From contig CAVQEJ010000005.1 of the NCBI GenBank assembly GCA_963711505.1, positions 186,001-250,000 on the forward strand: a stretch of DNA of 64,000 nucleotides, read 5' to 3'. Source of the DNA: JAGWRA01 sp963711505. Its GTDB lineage: Bacteria > Acidobacteriota > Vicinamibacteria > Vicinamibacterales > CAVVIG01. The position numbers and the translations under genes are program-made. Under the pieces are notes generated by a model that saw nothing but the letters and a program-made list of their open reading frames with translations, searched no databases and was not told the DNA's origin. Within the stretch, counting starts at the first letter, position 1, and each line of letters starts with the position of its first letter. Shown one piece after another: positions 7,526 through 18,044 of this stretch.

Positions 7526-9658
7526 ATGCCCAAGGGTCCCTCACAGAAACGCACTCGCCGCCCCGCGCCGTCCCGCCGCGGCCGGACGCCTGCCGCCGCC
7601 CCGGCCGGCGCGACGCTCGCGAGTCTGCTGCTCCACGCCGGACAGGCCGCCGATGCGTTGCCGGCCCTGCTGCAGCAGGCTGTCGCGCTGCTGAAGGCCC
7701 CCTGCTCGGTGCTCTTCGAACGCAGCTCGCACAGCGGCCACCAGACCGTGCCCACGGCCAGCGTCGGCCTCGAGCGCCTGCGTCCCGATCCGTGGGCGCC
7801 CGGCCGCGCCGAAACCCGGCTCATCGAGCGGTCGTTCGCGGGCAGCCGGCCACGTCTGCTGCCCGACCTGGCCGCGGAGACCCCGGCACTGGCGGCCTAC
7901 GTGCGGACGCCGGCGGCGGTGCTCGTGCCGCTGAAGCGGCGCGACGAGCGTCTGGGGCTGCTGGTCATCGGCCTGCGGGCGCCGATCCGCCTCGCCGAGG
8001 TGCAGCCTGCGCTGTCGGACATCGCCGATGCCTGCACGCTGGCCATCGAGTACCTCCGCCAGCGACGCGACCTGGCGCTCCAGCGCGATCTCCGCGGGCT
8101 GATCCAGGACTTCACGCAGGTCGTCTCCTCGACGTCGAAGCTGGCGAGCGGCCTGCAGCTGTTCTGCGAGCGGGCCAACCGGCTCTTCGCCGCCGATCGG
8201 ACGTCCATCTGGCTGCACGAGCGTCGCGCCCGGCACCTCGTGCTGCAGGCGTCGTCGGATCCAGCCCTGGTGGCACGCGGCGGGCGCGTGTCGACCGACG
8301 ACGAGAAGTCGCCGGTGGCGGCGGCGATGCGCCGCAGCCGGGCCGAGCTGATTGCGGGCCGCGCCCGGCGGCGTCCGGTGCTCACGATTCCGCTGAAGGG
8401 CTACCGCCGCGCGCTCGGGTCGGTCATCTTCGACGGCGTCCGGTTCGACAGCGGCAGCGAGCGCGATCTGCTGGAGCGCGCCGACGAGGTCGCCCATCAG
8501 CTGTCGCGCGCGATCGAGAACATGCAGCTGCTCGAGGAGGTGCTGCGGTCGCGGCGCGAGCTCGAGAACACGTTCGACTCGATCGCGGATCTCGTGGCCG
8601 TCTGCGACCGCCGTCAGCGCCTGGTGCGCGTCAACGAGGCGTTCGCCCTGCGCGTCGGCGTCGCGCGCGACGACATCGTCGACCGCCCGCTCGCCGACTT
8701 CATCGGGCCGGACGCGCAGCGGTGGTTCACGGCGCTCGATCAGGTGCGGCCGCGGCGCGGCGGGCGCGGCCCGGTCACGCGTGAGATCACCGATCCGGCG
8801 CTGAAAGGGACCTTCTCGGTGACCGTCACCGACCTGCTGCGGCAGGATCACGAACCCGTCGGGCGCGTCATCGTCGCACGCGACATCACGCCACAGGCCC
8901 GCCTCGAGGCCGAGCGCGCCGAGCTCCGGACGCGGCTGACGCAGTCGGAGAAGCTCGCGGCACTCGGCCAGTTCGTGGCCGGCATCGCGCACGAGCTCAA
9001 CAACCCGCTGCAGGGCGTGCTCGGCCACCTCGAGCTGCTGCGCACGACGGGCGCCTTCCCGAAGCCGCTGCGCCGCGACGTCCAGGTGATCTATCGCGAG
9101 GCCGACCGCGCGGCCAAGATCGTCCGGAACCTGCTCGTCTTCGCCGGCTCACGCCGGGCGGCCCGTCGGACGCTCCGGCTCAACGTCGTCATCCAGCGCG
9201 TGCTGGCGGCCCGCGCCGGCGCCTGCCGGGCGGGCGATATCGAGGTGGTCCGTCACTACGACGAACATCTGCCGAAACTGTCGGGCGACCCGCTGCTCCT
9301 CCACCAGGCGTTCCTGAACATCATCCTGAACGCCGAGCAGGTGCTGGCGGGCCGCGGCGGCGGCCGGATCGACGTGCAGACCACACTCGACCGGTCGGGC
9401 CAGCTGGTCGTGGCCCGTTTCAGGGACAACGGCCCGGGCATCGCGCAAGATGTCCTGCCACGGATCTTCGAACCGTTCTACACTACTAAGGAGGTCGGGC
9501 AGGGCACGGGCCTGGGCCTGGCCATTGCGTACGGCATCATTCAGGAACACGGCGGACAGATTGTCGCTTCCAACCATCCCGGTGGCGGGGCGATGTTCAC
9601 CGTCGAACTGCCGGCGAAACCGGATGCCGGGGGCGCTGCGCCCGGGACGCATGCATGA
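7526..9658 (+). CDS. GAF-GAF-PAS sensor histidine kinase, soluble
   Basis: 710 residues, no membrane segment, so a cytoplasmic sensor. Two GAF-like modules occupy about residues 30-190 and 205-350 (the second has LQLFCERANRLFAADRTSIW). A PAS domain follows at about 365-470 (ENTFDSIADLVAVCDRRQR). The dimerisation domain has phospho-acceptor His489 in GQFVAGIAHELNNPLQGV. The ATPase domain has NIILNAEQVL, DNGPGIA, EPFYTTKEVGQGTGLGLAIAYG and GGAMFTVELP. It phosphorylates itself and then presumably the HTH-receiver protein encoded next, whose ATG overlaps its stop (ATGA). Start ATG 7526 is preferred; the frame is open from 7451 but starts there lie at the predicted transcription start. Confidence 0.9.
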   Translation: MPKGPSQKRTRRPAPSRRGRTPAAAPAGATLASLLLHAGQAADALPALLQQAVALLKAPCSVLFERSSHSGHQTVPTASVGLERLRPDPWAPGRAETRLIERSFAGSRPRLLPDLAAETPALAAYVRTPAAVLVPLKRRDERLGLLVIGLRAPIRLAEVQPALSDIADACTLAIEYLRQRRDLALQRDLRGLIQDFTQVVSSTSKLASGLQLFCERANRLFAADRTSIWLHERRARHLVLQASSDPALVARGGRVSTDDEKSPVAAAMRRSRAELIAGRARRRPVLTIPLKGYRRALGSVIFDGVRFDSGSERDLLERADEVAHQLSRAIENMQLLEEVLRSRRELENTFDSIADLVAVCDRRQRLVRVNEAFALRVGVARDDIVDRPLADFIGPDAQRWFTALDQVRPRRGGRGPVTREITDPALKGTFSVTVTDLLRQDHEPVGRVIVARDITPQARLEAERAELRTRLTQSEKLAALGQFVAGIAHELNNPLQGVLGHLELLRTTGAFPKPLRRDVQVIYREADRAAKIVRNLLVFAGSRRAARRTLRLNVVIQRVLAARAGACRAGDIEVVRHYDEHLPKLSGDPLLLHQAFLNIILNAEQVLAGRGGGRIDVQTTLDRSGQLVVARFRDNGPGIAQDVLPRIFEPFYTTKEVGQGTGLGLAIAYGIIQEHGGQIVASNHPGGGAMFTVELPAKPDAGGAAPGTHA

Positions 9659-10240
9659 TTGACGAAACATTTCTGACGACCGAGGAGGTGCTCGAGTACC
9701 TCCAGGTGAATCTGCGGACCGTCTACCGGCTGATCAAGGCCGGCAAGATTCCGGCCGTGCGCGTGGGCCGGCAGTGGCGGTTCCGCAAGCGCGACATCGA
9801 TGCCTGGCTGGACAGCCAGCGGCCGCGCACGCGCCCGCCCCGCGCCGGCGCCGGCCGCCCCGCGCGCGTCGGCCCTGGCCCGCCCGCGCGTGCTGGTCGT
9901 CGACGACGAGGCCAGCATCCGCGACCTGCTGGCCAAGACGCTCGCCCTGGCCGAGTACGACGTCGACGTCGTGCCCGACGGCCGCTCCGCGCTCGAGCGG
10001 ATGCGGTTGTACCCGTACGACCTGCTCATCATCGACCTCAAGATGCCCGGCATGGACGGGCTGAGCGTCATCCGCGAGGCGAAGCGCTACAAGGCCGACC
10101 TGCCGGTCATCATCATCACCGGCTACTCGACCGAAGCCAGCGCCATCGAGGCCGTGAACCTCGGCGTCGCCGGCTACCTCACCAAGCCGTTCCGCGTCCC
10201 GCAGGTGCTGGCGGCGGCCGCCAAGGCCCTCGGCGAATAG
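9655..10240 (+). CDS. Helix-turn-helix plus receiver response regulator (frameshifted near 9810-9860)
   Basis: The frame from ATG 9655 encodes an excisionase/BldC-like DNA-binding domain: FLTTEEVLEYLQVNLRTVYR, LIKAGKIPAVRVGRQWRFRK and RDIDAWLDSQRPR. After a Pro/Ala/Arg-rich linker the receiver domain appears one frame over: RPRVLVVDDEASIRDLLAKT, LLIIDLKMPGMDG (phospho-acceptor Asp), VIIITGYS and GYLTKPF. The total of 586 bases is one more than a multiple of three, so one inserted base in the GC-rich linker explains the break. The reconstructed protein is about 194 residues, with the DNA-binding domain in front of the receiver, the reverse of the usual order. It is the cognate partner of the kinase at 7526 (four-base overlap). 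Confidence 0.83.
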
Positions 10241-10355
10241 CCGGATCGCGCGCCTCCCGCCCTCCGGTCGGCGGGCATCCGGATGCTAGAATGACTGGAT
10301 CGCCGTCCGGGACCGGCTCTGGCCGTTCCGCCTCCGGACGCGCGCGACCCTGCCG

Positions 10356-12414
10356 ATGATTCAGCTCGCAGACCTGACGAAATCCTTCGGCGATCGGATT
10401 CTGCTGGACCACGTGACGTGGCAGATCGGCGAGCGCGAGCGCGTCGGACTGTGCGGCCCGAACGGCGCCGGCAAGACGACCCTGCTGCGGATGCTGGACG
10501 GCCTCGAAGAGCCCGACTCGGGCAGCATCGTCAAGCCGGCCGCCCAGACGGTCGGCTACCTGCCGCAGGACGGCGTCGCCCACGCCGGTCGCACGGTCTA
10601 CGAAGAGGTCAGCCTCGCCTTTCAGCCCCTGCTCGAGCAGAAGGCCGAGATGCACGCCATCGAGGAGCGGCTCGCCGATCCCGGCGTCGAGGCGGGTGAG
10701 CACGACGCCCTGCTCGCCCGCTACAGCGATCTGCAGGATCGCTTCCGGCTGCACGACGGCTACAGCATCGACCTGAAGGTCGCCACCGTGCTGCGCGGCC
10801 TCGGCTTCCAGCCCGACGACGCGCAGCGTCCGGTGGACACGTTCTCGGGCGGCTGGCAGATGCGGATCGCCCTCGCCAAGCTGCTCCTCGGCCAGCCCGA
10901 TCTGCTGCTGCTCGACGAACCGACGAACCACCTCGATCTCGACGCCCGCAACTGGCTCGAGTCGTACCTGATCGCCTACCCGCACGCCGTCATCCTCGTC
11001 TCGCACGATCGCTACTTCCTCGATGCGGTGGCGACACGGATTGCCGACCTGAGCCTCCGGACCCTCACCGACTATCACGGCGGCTACAGCGACTACCTGG
11101 TCGAGCGGGACGCCCGGATGGAGCGCCTGCGGGAGACCAAGCGCCGGCAGGACGAGGAAGTCGCGCGCGTGACGCAGTTCATCGACCGCTTCCGCTACCA
11201 GGCGACGAAGGCCTCGCAGGTCCAGAGTCGCATCAAGATGCTCGAGAAGGTCGTGCCGATCGAGGTGCCGCCCGAGCGGAAGCGCATCCACTTCCACTTT
11301 CCCGCCGCTCCCAAGAGCGGCCTCAGCGTGATCGAGCTGCAGCACGTCCGGAAGGCGTACGGCGAGATGGTCGTGTTCCGGGATCTCACCCTGCAGGTCG
11401 AGCGCGGCGACCGAGCTCGCCCTCGTGGGCCCCAACGGCGCCGGCAAGTCGACGCTCATGCGCCTGCTGGCCGGGGCCGAGCCCCCCGATGCCGGCGAGC
11501 GCATCGAAGGCCACCAGCTCGTCATGCAGTACTTCGCCCAGGACGAGGCGAACCGGCTGAATCCCGATCTCACCGTATACGAAACGCTGGTGGCCGGCTC
11601 GCCGATGGCCATGGTGCCGGCCGTGCGGAACATCCTCGGCGGCTTCCTCTTCTCGGGCGACGATGTGTACAAGCGCGCCGGCGTCCTGTCGGGCGGCGAA
11701 CGGACGCGGCTGGCCGTCGCGCGCATGCTGCTCCGCCCGTCGAACACGCTGCTGCTCGACGAGCCGACCAACCATCTCGATCTCGATTCGAAGGACGTGC
11801 TGCTCGAGGCGCTCGAGGACTACGGCGGCACCATGATCTTCGTCTCCCACGACCGCTACTTCGTCGAGCGCCTCGCCACGAAGATCGTGGAAGTCGGCGG
11901 CGGCGGCGCCACCGTGTACCCCGGCCGGTACGAGGAGTTCCTCTGGAGCAAGGCGCAGAAGACCGATGGGCAGCTGACGCCTCCACACGCCGGAAACGTC
12001 GAGGTGCCGACGGACGGACAAGAGCGCCCGCGGCCACGCCGAGCCGAGGACGAGCGCATCCGAGGCGAGGCGTCAGCGAAGGCACGCGGCGGGGGTGGGG
12101 CCCCGCCGCCAGTCAAGGATGTTGACGGCAGGCTCGACCGCGAGGCGCGCAAACAGCAGCAGGCCGAGCAGCGCCGCCACGACCGCGAGCTGAAGGCGCG
12201 CCGCACCCGCATTGACGATCTCGAAACCCGCATCGCCGAGCGCGAGACCGCCATCAAGGAGCTCGAGGCCACCATGGCCGCGCCCGGCTTCTACACCGAC
12301 CGCGACGCCGCCCAGCCCGTCATCGATCGCCACCAGGCCCTGATGTGGGAGGTCGGCTCCCTCATGGAACAGTGGGAATCCCTCCAGGAATTGCTCGCCG
12401 CTGACGAGAACTGA
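10356..12414 (+). CDS. ABC-F family ATPase (frameshifted at 11413)
   Basis: Soluble protein with two ABC domains and no membrane span; ABC-F proteins act on the ribosome in translation or antibiotic resistance. Domain 1: Walker A GPNGAGKTTLLRML (about residue 33), signature FSGGWQMRIALAKLLL, Walker B LLLLDEPTNHLDLDA. The linker (EEVARVTQFIDRFRYQATKA) is the family's interdomain arm. Domain 2: GPNGAGKSTLMRLL, LSGGERTRLAVARMLL, LLLDEPTNHLDL. The C-terminus is coiled coil (RKQQQAEQRRHDRELKARR onward). One extra base at 11413 splits the gene; removing it gives ERGDQLALVGPNGAGKS and 686 codons. A 90-base dispersed repeat (12032-12121) is inserted in frame between domain 2 and the coiled coil. Confidence 0.9.
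12032..12121 (+). repeat. 90-bp dispersed repeat, copy A1, inside ABC-F gene
   Basis: About 77% identical by eye, without gaps, to 17936-18025. Shared blocks include GCCGAGCCGAGGAC, TCCGAGGCGAGGC and GGGGGTGGGGCCCC. A GGCGGGG/CCCCGCC stem lies within. Being exactly 30 codons long it keeps the host reading frame. Confidence 0.8.
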
Positions 12415-12471
12415 CAAAAAGCGTAATTTCTGCTCCCCAGCCTGACGGTTTCTCGTCTGACAAGTACTGGA

Positions 12472-12485
12472 ATTGTAATTACAAT
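12472..12485. promoter_or_regulatory. Perfect AT-rich palindrome ATTGTAATTACAAT
   Basis: A 14-bp perfect palindrome in an unusually AT-rich stretch (12415-12500), 85 bases upstream of the sigma-54-type promoter at 12557. This is the usual distance for an activator site, so it is a candidate binding site for the NtrC-type regulator encoded downstream or another dimeric protein. The rest of the 318-base gap 12415-12732 shows no gene. Confidence 0.5.
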
Positions 12486-12556
12486 ATCGTAATCATTTGG
12501 GGCCATGCCGGATGACCGCGGAGCCGAAAGCTCCGGCCAACCGGCCAATTCGGAGA

Positions 12557-12572
12557 AGGCACGGCCCTTGCC
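12557..12572 (+). promoter_or_regulatory. Sigma-54-type promoter of kinase/NtrC-type operon
   Basis: AGGCACGGCCCTTGCC: GG (12558-12559) and GC (12570-12571) are 10 bases apart, and GGCACG-N4-TTGC matches the consensus core. It precedes a kinase and sigma-54 activator pair, which suggests autoregulation. CCGGCCAA occurs twice just upstream (12535-12550). Confidence 0.65.
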
Positions 12573-12732
12573 CTTTCCCGGGTGCGCTGGCTCGGGCCCC
12601 CGATCCGAAAGGACGGACGCGGGCGGTATTCCCGGGCTGGCCGCTGCGCTCATGCGTCAACCTGCCGTTCGGGCCACAGCGGGGCTCCCGGGGAGTCCGG
12701 CCGCGGCGCCGGCCGATTCGCACTGGACACCG

Positions 12733-13911
12733 ATGTCAAAGACCCCGCGACGCTCCTCGTCCGCCCGCCGCCGGGCACCGGCCCCCAGCGTGCCGGCGCC
12801 GGCGCGGATCCCGGCCCCGGCCGACCGATTCTTCCGCCAGATGGTGGGGAGCATGCGGAACGGCGTGCTCGCGGTGCGGGCCGACGGCACGCTGGCCGTG
12901 ATGAACGATGAGGCGTACCGCATCTTCGATCTGACGCCGCATGCCGGCGACATGGGGCGGCCGTTCAGCGAGGTGCTGCAGGCGCACCCCGACGCGGTCC
13001 GCGTCCTGGCGAGCGGATTCGAGCTGAGCCATCCGCCGAACCGGGCCGAACTGCGGCTCAAGGCCTCGGGCCGTGTCATCGGCTACACGCTCGCGCAGGT
13101 CCGGGACGACCGGGGCCGGCTGACCGGCGTGTCGATGTACTTCAAGGATCTGACGCGCGTGGAGCAGCTCGAGGAGCGCGAGCGGCTGCGCGACCGGCTG
13201 GCGGCGCTGGGCGAGATGGCGGCTGCGATCGCACACGAGCTGAAGAACCCGCTGGCGGGCATCGAGGTGATGGCCGGGCTGCTGCGGCGGCAGGTGCCGG
13301 AGAGCCCCGACGCGCAGGCGGTCCTCACCGACATCATCAACGAAGCGAAGCTCGCCAACGCGATCGTCATCGAGATGCTGGAGTTCGTCCGGCCGATCCG
13401 CCTGCAGGTGGGTCAGACGTCGATCCCGGCAATGCTGCACAACTCGGTGACCATGGCCGAGAGCAAGGCGCGGCGGGGCGACGTGTCGCTCGCGATGCGG
13501 CTGGCCCCCGGCCTGCCGGCCGTGCGCGGCGACGAACACCAGTTGACGCAGTTGTTCACGAACCTGCTGACCAACGCGCTCGAGGCCCTCAACGGGACGG
13601 GCACGATCACCATCACGGCGCGGCCCGGCACCGCCGACGAGAGCCGTCCGTTCGCGCCGGACGTGCCGGTGCGGCCGGAGGTCGTGATTGAAATCGCGGA
13701 CAACGGGCCGGGCGTGCCAGCGGCCGTGAAGGAACGGATCTTCAATCCGTTCTTCACGACCAAGCCGCAGGGCTCGGGCCTGGGCCTGGCCATCGTCCGC
13801 AAGATCATCGACGCCCACGACGGTCAGATTGACGTCAGTACGCCCCCGCAGGGCGGGACGCGCTTCCGCGTGCTCCTGCCGCTGTCGGGGACCCACGAAG
13901 ACCCCCAGTAG
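12733..13911 (+). CDS. PAS sensor histidine kinase of NtrC-type pair
   Basis: 392 residues, cytoplasmic. A PAS domain covers about 35-145 (MRNGVLAVRADGTLAVMNDE, and VSMYFKDLTRVEQLEERERL at its end). The dimerisation domain carries His168 in AAAIAHELKNPLAGIEVMAG. The ATPase domain has NLLTNALEAL, DNGPGVP, NPFFTTKPQGSGLGLAIVRK and GGTRFRVLLP. It most likely controls phosphorylation of the sigma-54 activator starting 17 bases downstream. Start ATG 12733 is chosen by position relative to the PAS domain; ATG 12652 is possible but encodes low-complexity sequence. The operon is preceded by a sigma-54-type promoter. Confidence 0.88.
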   Translation: MSKTPRRSSSARRRAPAPSVPAPARIPAPADRFFRQMVGSMRNGVLAVRADGTLAVMNDEAYRIFDLTPHAGDMGRPFSEVLQAHPDAVRVLASGFELSHPPNRAELRLKASGRVIGYTLAQVRDDRGRLTGVSMYFKDLTRVEQLEERERLRDRLAALGEMAAAIAHELKNPLAGIEVMAGLLRRQVPESPDAQAVLTDIINEAKLANAIVIEMLEFVRPIRLQVGQTSIPAMLHNSVTMAESKARRGDVSLAMRLAPGLPAVRGDEHQLTQLFTNLLTNALEALNGTGTITITARPGTADESRPFAPDVPVRPEVVIEIADNGPGVPAAVKERIFNPFFTTKPQGSGLGLAIVRKIIDAHDGQIDVSTPPQGGTRFRVLLPLSGTHEDPQ

Positions 13912-13928
13912 GCAGGAGAGCCAGTCAG

Positions 13929-15326
<1,398 letters not shown>

Positions 15327-15340
15327 CTTCACTGACGAAC

Positions 15341-15448
15341 TGAGAATTGAGAATGAAGAATTGAGAAAGGCGCGGGCGGAAACTCGACGCGCTCGCGCCT
15401 CCGTCGATTCTTCATTCCGTCATTTCTCTGTTTCTCAATTCTCAATTC
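15341..15448. repeat. Nested inverted-repeat element between convergent genes
   Basis: GAATTGAGAA occurs twice (15344-15353, 15358-15367) and its complement twice (15432-15441, 15439-15448). Inside, GAATGAAGAAT (15351-15361) pairs with 15407-15417, and AGGCGCG (15368-15374) with 15394-15400. The whole can fold into one long imperfect hairpin. It fills the gap between two converging genes and is much more AT-rich than its surroundings. It could act as a bidirectional terminator or be a small mobile repeat. Confidence 0.7.
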
Positions 15449-16435
15449 CTAAGTCTTCCCCCCGTCCCCCCTCGCCCTCGGGTGCGCCTTCCGGTACGTC
15501 TCCAGCAGGTGCGCCGCCGTCACGTGCGTGTAGCGCTGGGTGGTGCTGAGCCGGACGTGGCCCAGCAGCTCCTGGATGGCGCGCAGGTCGGCTCCCCGCT
15601 CCAGCAGGTGGGTCGCGAACGAGTGGCGCAGCGCGTGCGGGCTGATGCCGATACGGCTGCTGCAGGCCGCCACGTACCGGTGCACGAGCCGGTGGACGCT
15701 CCGCGCCGTCAGCCGTTCGCCCCGGTAGTTCACGAACACCGCATCCCCGCGGCCGCTCCCCGGCCGCCGCGGCTTCTTCGCCGTGGCCCCACGGCGCGGC
15801 GGCACGGCCGCGCGGCGGCCTTCCTCGACGAGCCGGTGACGGTCGGGCAGGTAGGCACGCAGCGCCCGCTCGGTGGCGCCGTTGAAGGGGACAATCCGCT
15901 CCTTGCTCCCCTTGCCGAGCACCCGCACGAGCCGCGAGCCGAGGTTCACGTCCTCGAGATCCAGCCCGACGAGCTCGCTCAGCCGGAGCCCCGACGCATA
16001 GAACAGCTCGAGAATCGCCCGGTCGCGGCGCCCGAGCGGCGTCTCCGCATCGGGTGTCTCGAGCAGTCGGTTCATCTCGTCGATCGACAGGTGAGCCGGC
16101 AGCTTCTGGTCCAGCTTCGGCGTGCCCACCAGGGCGCCCGGATCGCCCTCGATGAGCCCTTCGTCCCGCAGCCAGCGGGCGAACGTCCGCACGGCGGACA
16201 GCTTCCGCGCCGCCGAGGCGCGCGACGTCCCCTGGCGGTGCAGGTCGCCGAGATAGCCGCGCAGCGCGTCGTGATCGACGGCCGACGGGGGCAGCATGTC
16301 GCGGGTCGTGCCGCGCAGGCGTGCGGTGGCGGTGAGGAACTGCGAGAGGTCGCTCTCGTAGGCGCGGACGGTATGGGGTGAGGCGTTGCGGTTCAGCGCC
16401 AGGTGCTCGAGGAACGCGCGGAGGTGCGCCTTCAT
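15449..16435 (-). CDS. xerC: Tyrosine recombinase XerC
   Basis: 328 residues. The N-terminal SAM-like core-binding domain (about 1-90) has FLEHLALNRNASPHTVRAYE. The catalytic domain has the first Arg in YASGLRLSELVGLDL, the His-x2-Arg in SPHALRHSFATHLL, the second His in LLGHVRLSTTQRY, and nucleophile Tyr in QRYTHV. XerC acts with XerD at dif to resolve chromosome dimers. A Pro/Arg/Gly-rich insert (AVPPRRGATAKKPRRPGSG) lies between the two halves of the catalytic domain and is longer than usual. It is 17 bases downstream of trmFO, in the order dprA-topA-trmFO-xerC seen in many bacteria, which supports XerC over XerD. Confidence 0.9.
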   Translation of the reverse strand: MKAHLRAFLEHLALNRNASPHTVRAYESDLSQFLTATARLRGTTRDMLPPSAVDHDALRGYLGDLHRQGTSRASAARKLSAVRTFARWLRDEGLIEGDPGALVGTPKLDQKLPAHLSIDEMNRLLETPDAETPLGRRDRAILELFYASGLRLSELVGLDLEDVNLGSRLVRVLGKGSKERIVPFNGATERALRAYLPDRHRLVEEGRRAAVPPRRGATAKKPRRPGSGRGDAVFVNYRGERLTARSVHRLVHRYVAACSSRIGISPHALRHSFATHLLERGADLRAIQELLGHVRLSTTQRYTHVTAAHLLETYRKAHPRARGDGGKT

Positions 16436-16452
16436 CGTCAGGCTCCCGGTGG

Positions 16453-17885
16453 CTACGGCGCGACGGGCGCCGCCCGCCCGGCGTCTTCGCTCCGCCCGGC
16501 CGGCGCCACGTCCGCCTCGCCCATCCACGTCTCGAGGTCGCGCAGCGCCCGTTCGGCCGTCGCCAGCTTGCGCGCCAGCTTGCGGCGCGGCAGGTCGGGC
16601 GACAGCTGAATGATGCCGAAGGTGATGTTGCTCGGCTGGTAGGTGGCCGGCTCGGCATGCGACACGTAGTGGGCCAGCGCCCCGATCGCGGTAGTGCGCG
16701 GCGGCGCCACCGGCGCGAGGCCGGAAGCGAGCCGTGCCGCGTTCAGGCCGGCGACCAGCCCCGAGGCTGCCGATTCCACGTAGCCCTCGACGCCGGAAAT
16801 CTGGCCCGCGAACAGCAGGTCCTCGCGCGTGCGCGTCTGCCACGTGTCGCGCAGCACGGTCGGTCCGTTGATGAACGTGTTCCGGTGCACCATGCCGAAG
16901 CGGACGAACTCCGCCCGCTCGAGACCGGGAATCAGCCTCAGCACACGCGCCTGTTCTCCCCACTTCAGCTGCGTCTGGAAGCCGACCAGGCTGTAGTGAT
17001 CGCCGGCGAGCGTGTCCTGCCGCAGCTGCACCACGGCGTACGGCGTGCGGCCGGTGCGCGGGTCGGTGAGCCCGACCGGCTTCATGGGACCGTAGCGCAG
17101 CGTGTCGCGCCCGCGGTGCGCCATCACCTCGATCGGCAGGCAGCCCTCGAAGAACTGCGCCTTGTCGAAGTCGTGAACGGTCGCCGACTCCGCCTGCACG
17201 AGCGCGTCGTAGAACCGGGCGTACTCCGCCTCGTCGAGCGGACAGTTCAGGTAGTCCCCCTGCCCGTCGTCGACACCGCAGGCCGGACCGGCCGGCTCCG
17301 TCGTGGCGGGCGCGAGGCTGCGATCCCAGCGCGACGCCCGGAACACCCGCGTACGATCGATCGTCTCGGCCAGCACGATCGGACTGATGGCATCGTAGAA
17401 CGCGAGGTGCTCCCGGCCCACGAGCCGGACGATGTCGGCGGAGAGGGCGTCGGAGGTGAGGGGGCCGGTCGCGATGATGACGGGGGTGCGGACGTCGCCG
17501 GCGGGCGGCACGGCCTCCATTTCCCGCCGCTCGATCGTGATGAGCGGATGCGCCGTCAGCGCGTCGGTGACGCAGCGGGAGAACGCGTTGCGATCGACGG
17601 CGAGCGCCGCGCCGGCGGGAACGCGGCTGGCGGCGGCGGCCCGCATGACGAGCGAGCCGAGCCGGCGCATCTCCTCCTTGAGCAGTCCGACCGCGTTGTC
17701 GATCTTGTCGCCGCGGAACGAGTTGCTGCAGACGAGCTCGGCGAGGCCGTCGGTCTTGTGGACGGCCGTCGGCCGTACCGGCCGCATCTCGACGACCGTC
17801 ACGGGCAGGCCGCGCGAGGCCACCTGCCAGGCGGCCTCCGAGCCGGCGAGCCCGCCGCCGATGATCAGAACATGGGGAGAGGCAT
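16453..17885 (-). CDS. trmFO: TrmFO, folate-dependent tRNA (uracil-54-C5) methyltransferase (frameshift near 17875)
   Basis: About 477 residues. TrmFO uses FAD and methylenetetrahydrofolate to make ribothymidine-54 in tRNA. Conserved blocks: TVVEMRPVRPTAVHKTDGLA, ELVCSNSFRGDKIDNAVGLL, CPLDEAEYARFYDAL, GCLPIEVMAHRGRDTLRYGP, QISGVEGYVESAASGLVAGL. The FAD-binding glycine motif (LIIGGGLAGSEAAW) is encoded in frame upstream of the first usable start. No start codon exists in that frame, but ATG 17885 one frame over reads MPLP and would join perfectly if one base were added to the GGGG run at 17874-17877 (plus strand). I therefore place the start at 17885 and treat the break as a sequencing deletion. 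Confidence 0.88.
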
Positions 17886-17935
17886 TACGGTGCGTGGCAT
17901 TGAAGCTCGTCTGCCCGCATGCGAACTTCGCCGGA

Positions 17936-18025
17936 GGCCATGCCGAGCCGAGGACATGCGAGTCCGAGGCGAGGCATCGGCGTCAGTTCGGCGTGGGGGT
18001 GGGGCCCCACGCCCACTGAAGAATG
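17936..18025 (-). repeat. 90-bp dispersed repeat, copy A2, between topA and trmFO
   Basis: Same length as, and about 77% identical to, 12032-12121. Ends with a GGCGTGGG / CCCACGCC stem around GGGGCCCC. It lies just after the topA stop and just before trmFO, so it may also act as an intercistronic hairpin. Confidence 0.8.
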
Positions 18026-18044
18026 CCGCTCACGGGACAGCTCG

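Noticed and set aside
7168..7824. N-terminal extension of the ECF sigma factor or a small CPDCGG protein
   Set aside because: The extension overlaps the divergent kinase gene, is Ala/Pro/Arg-rich and lacks a ribosome site; one CxxC pair is not enough for a zinc protein.
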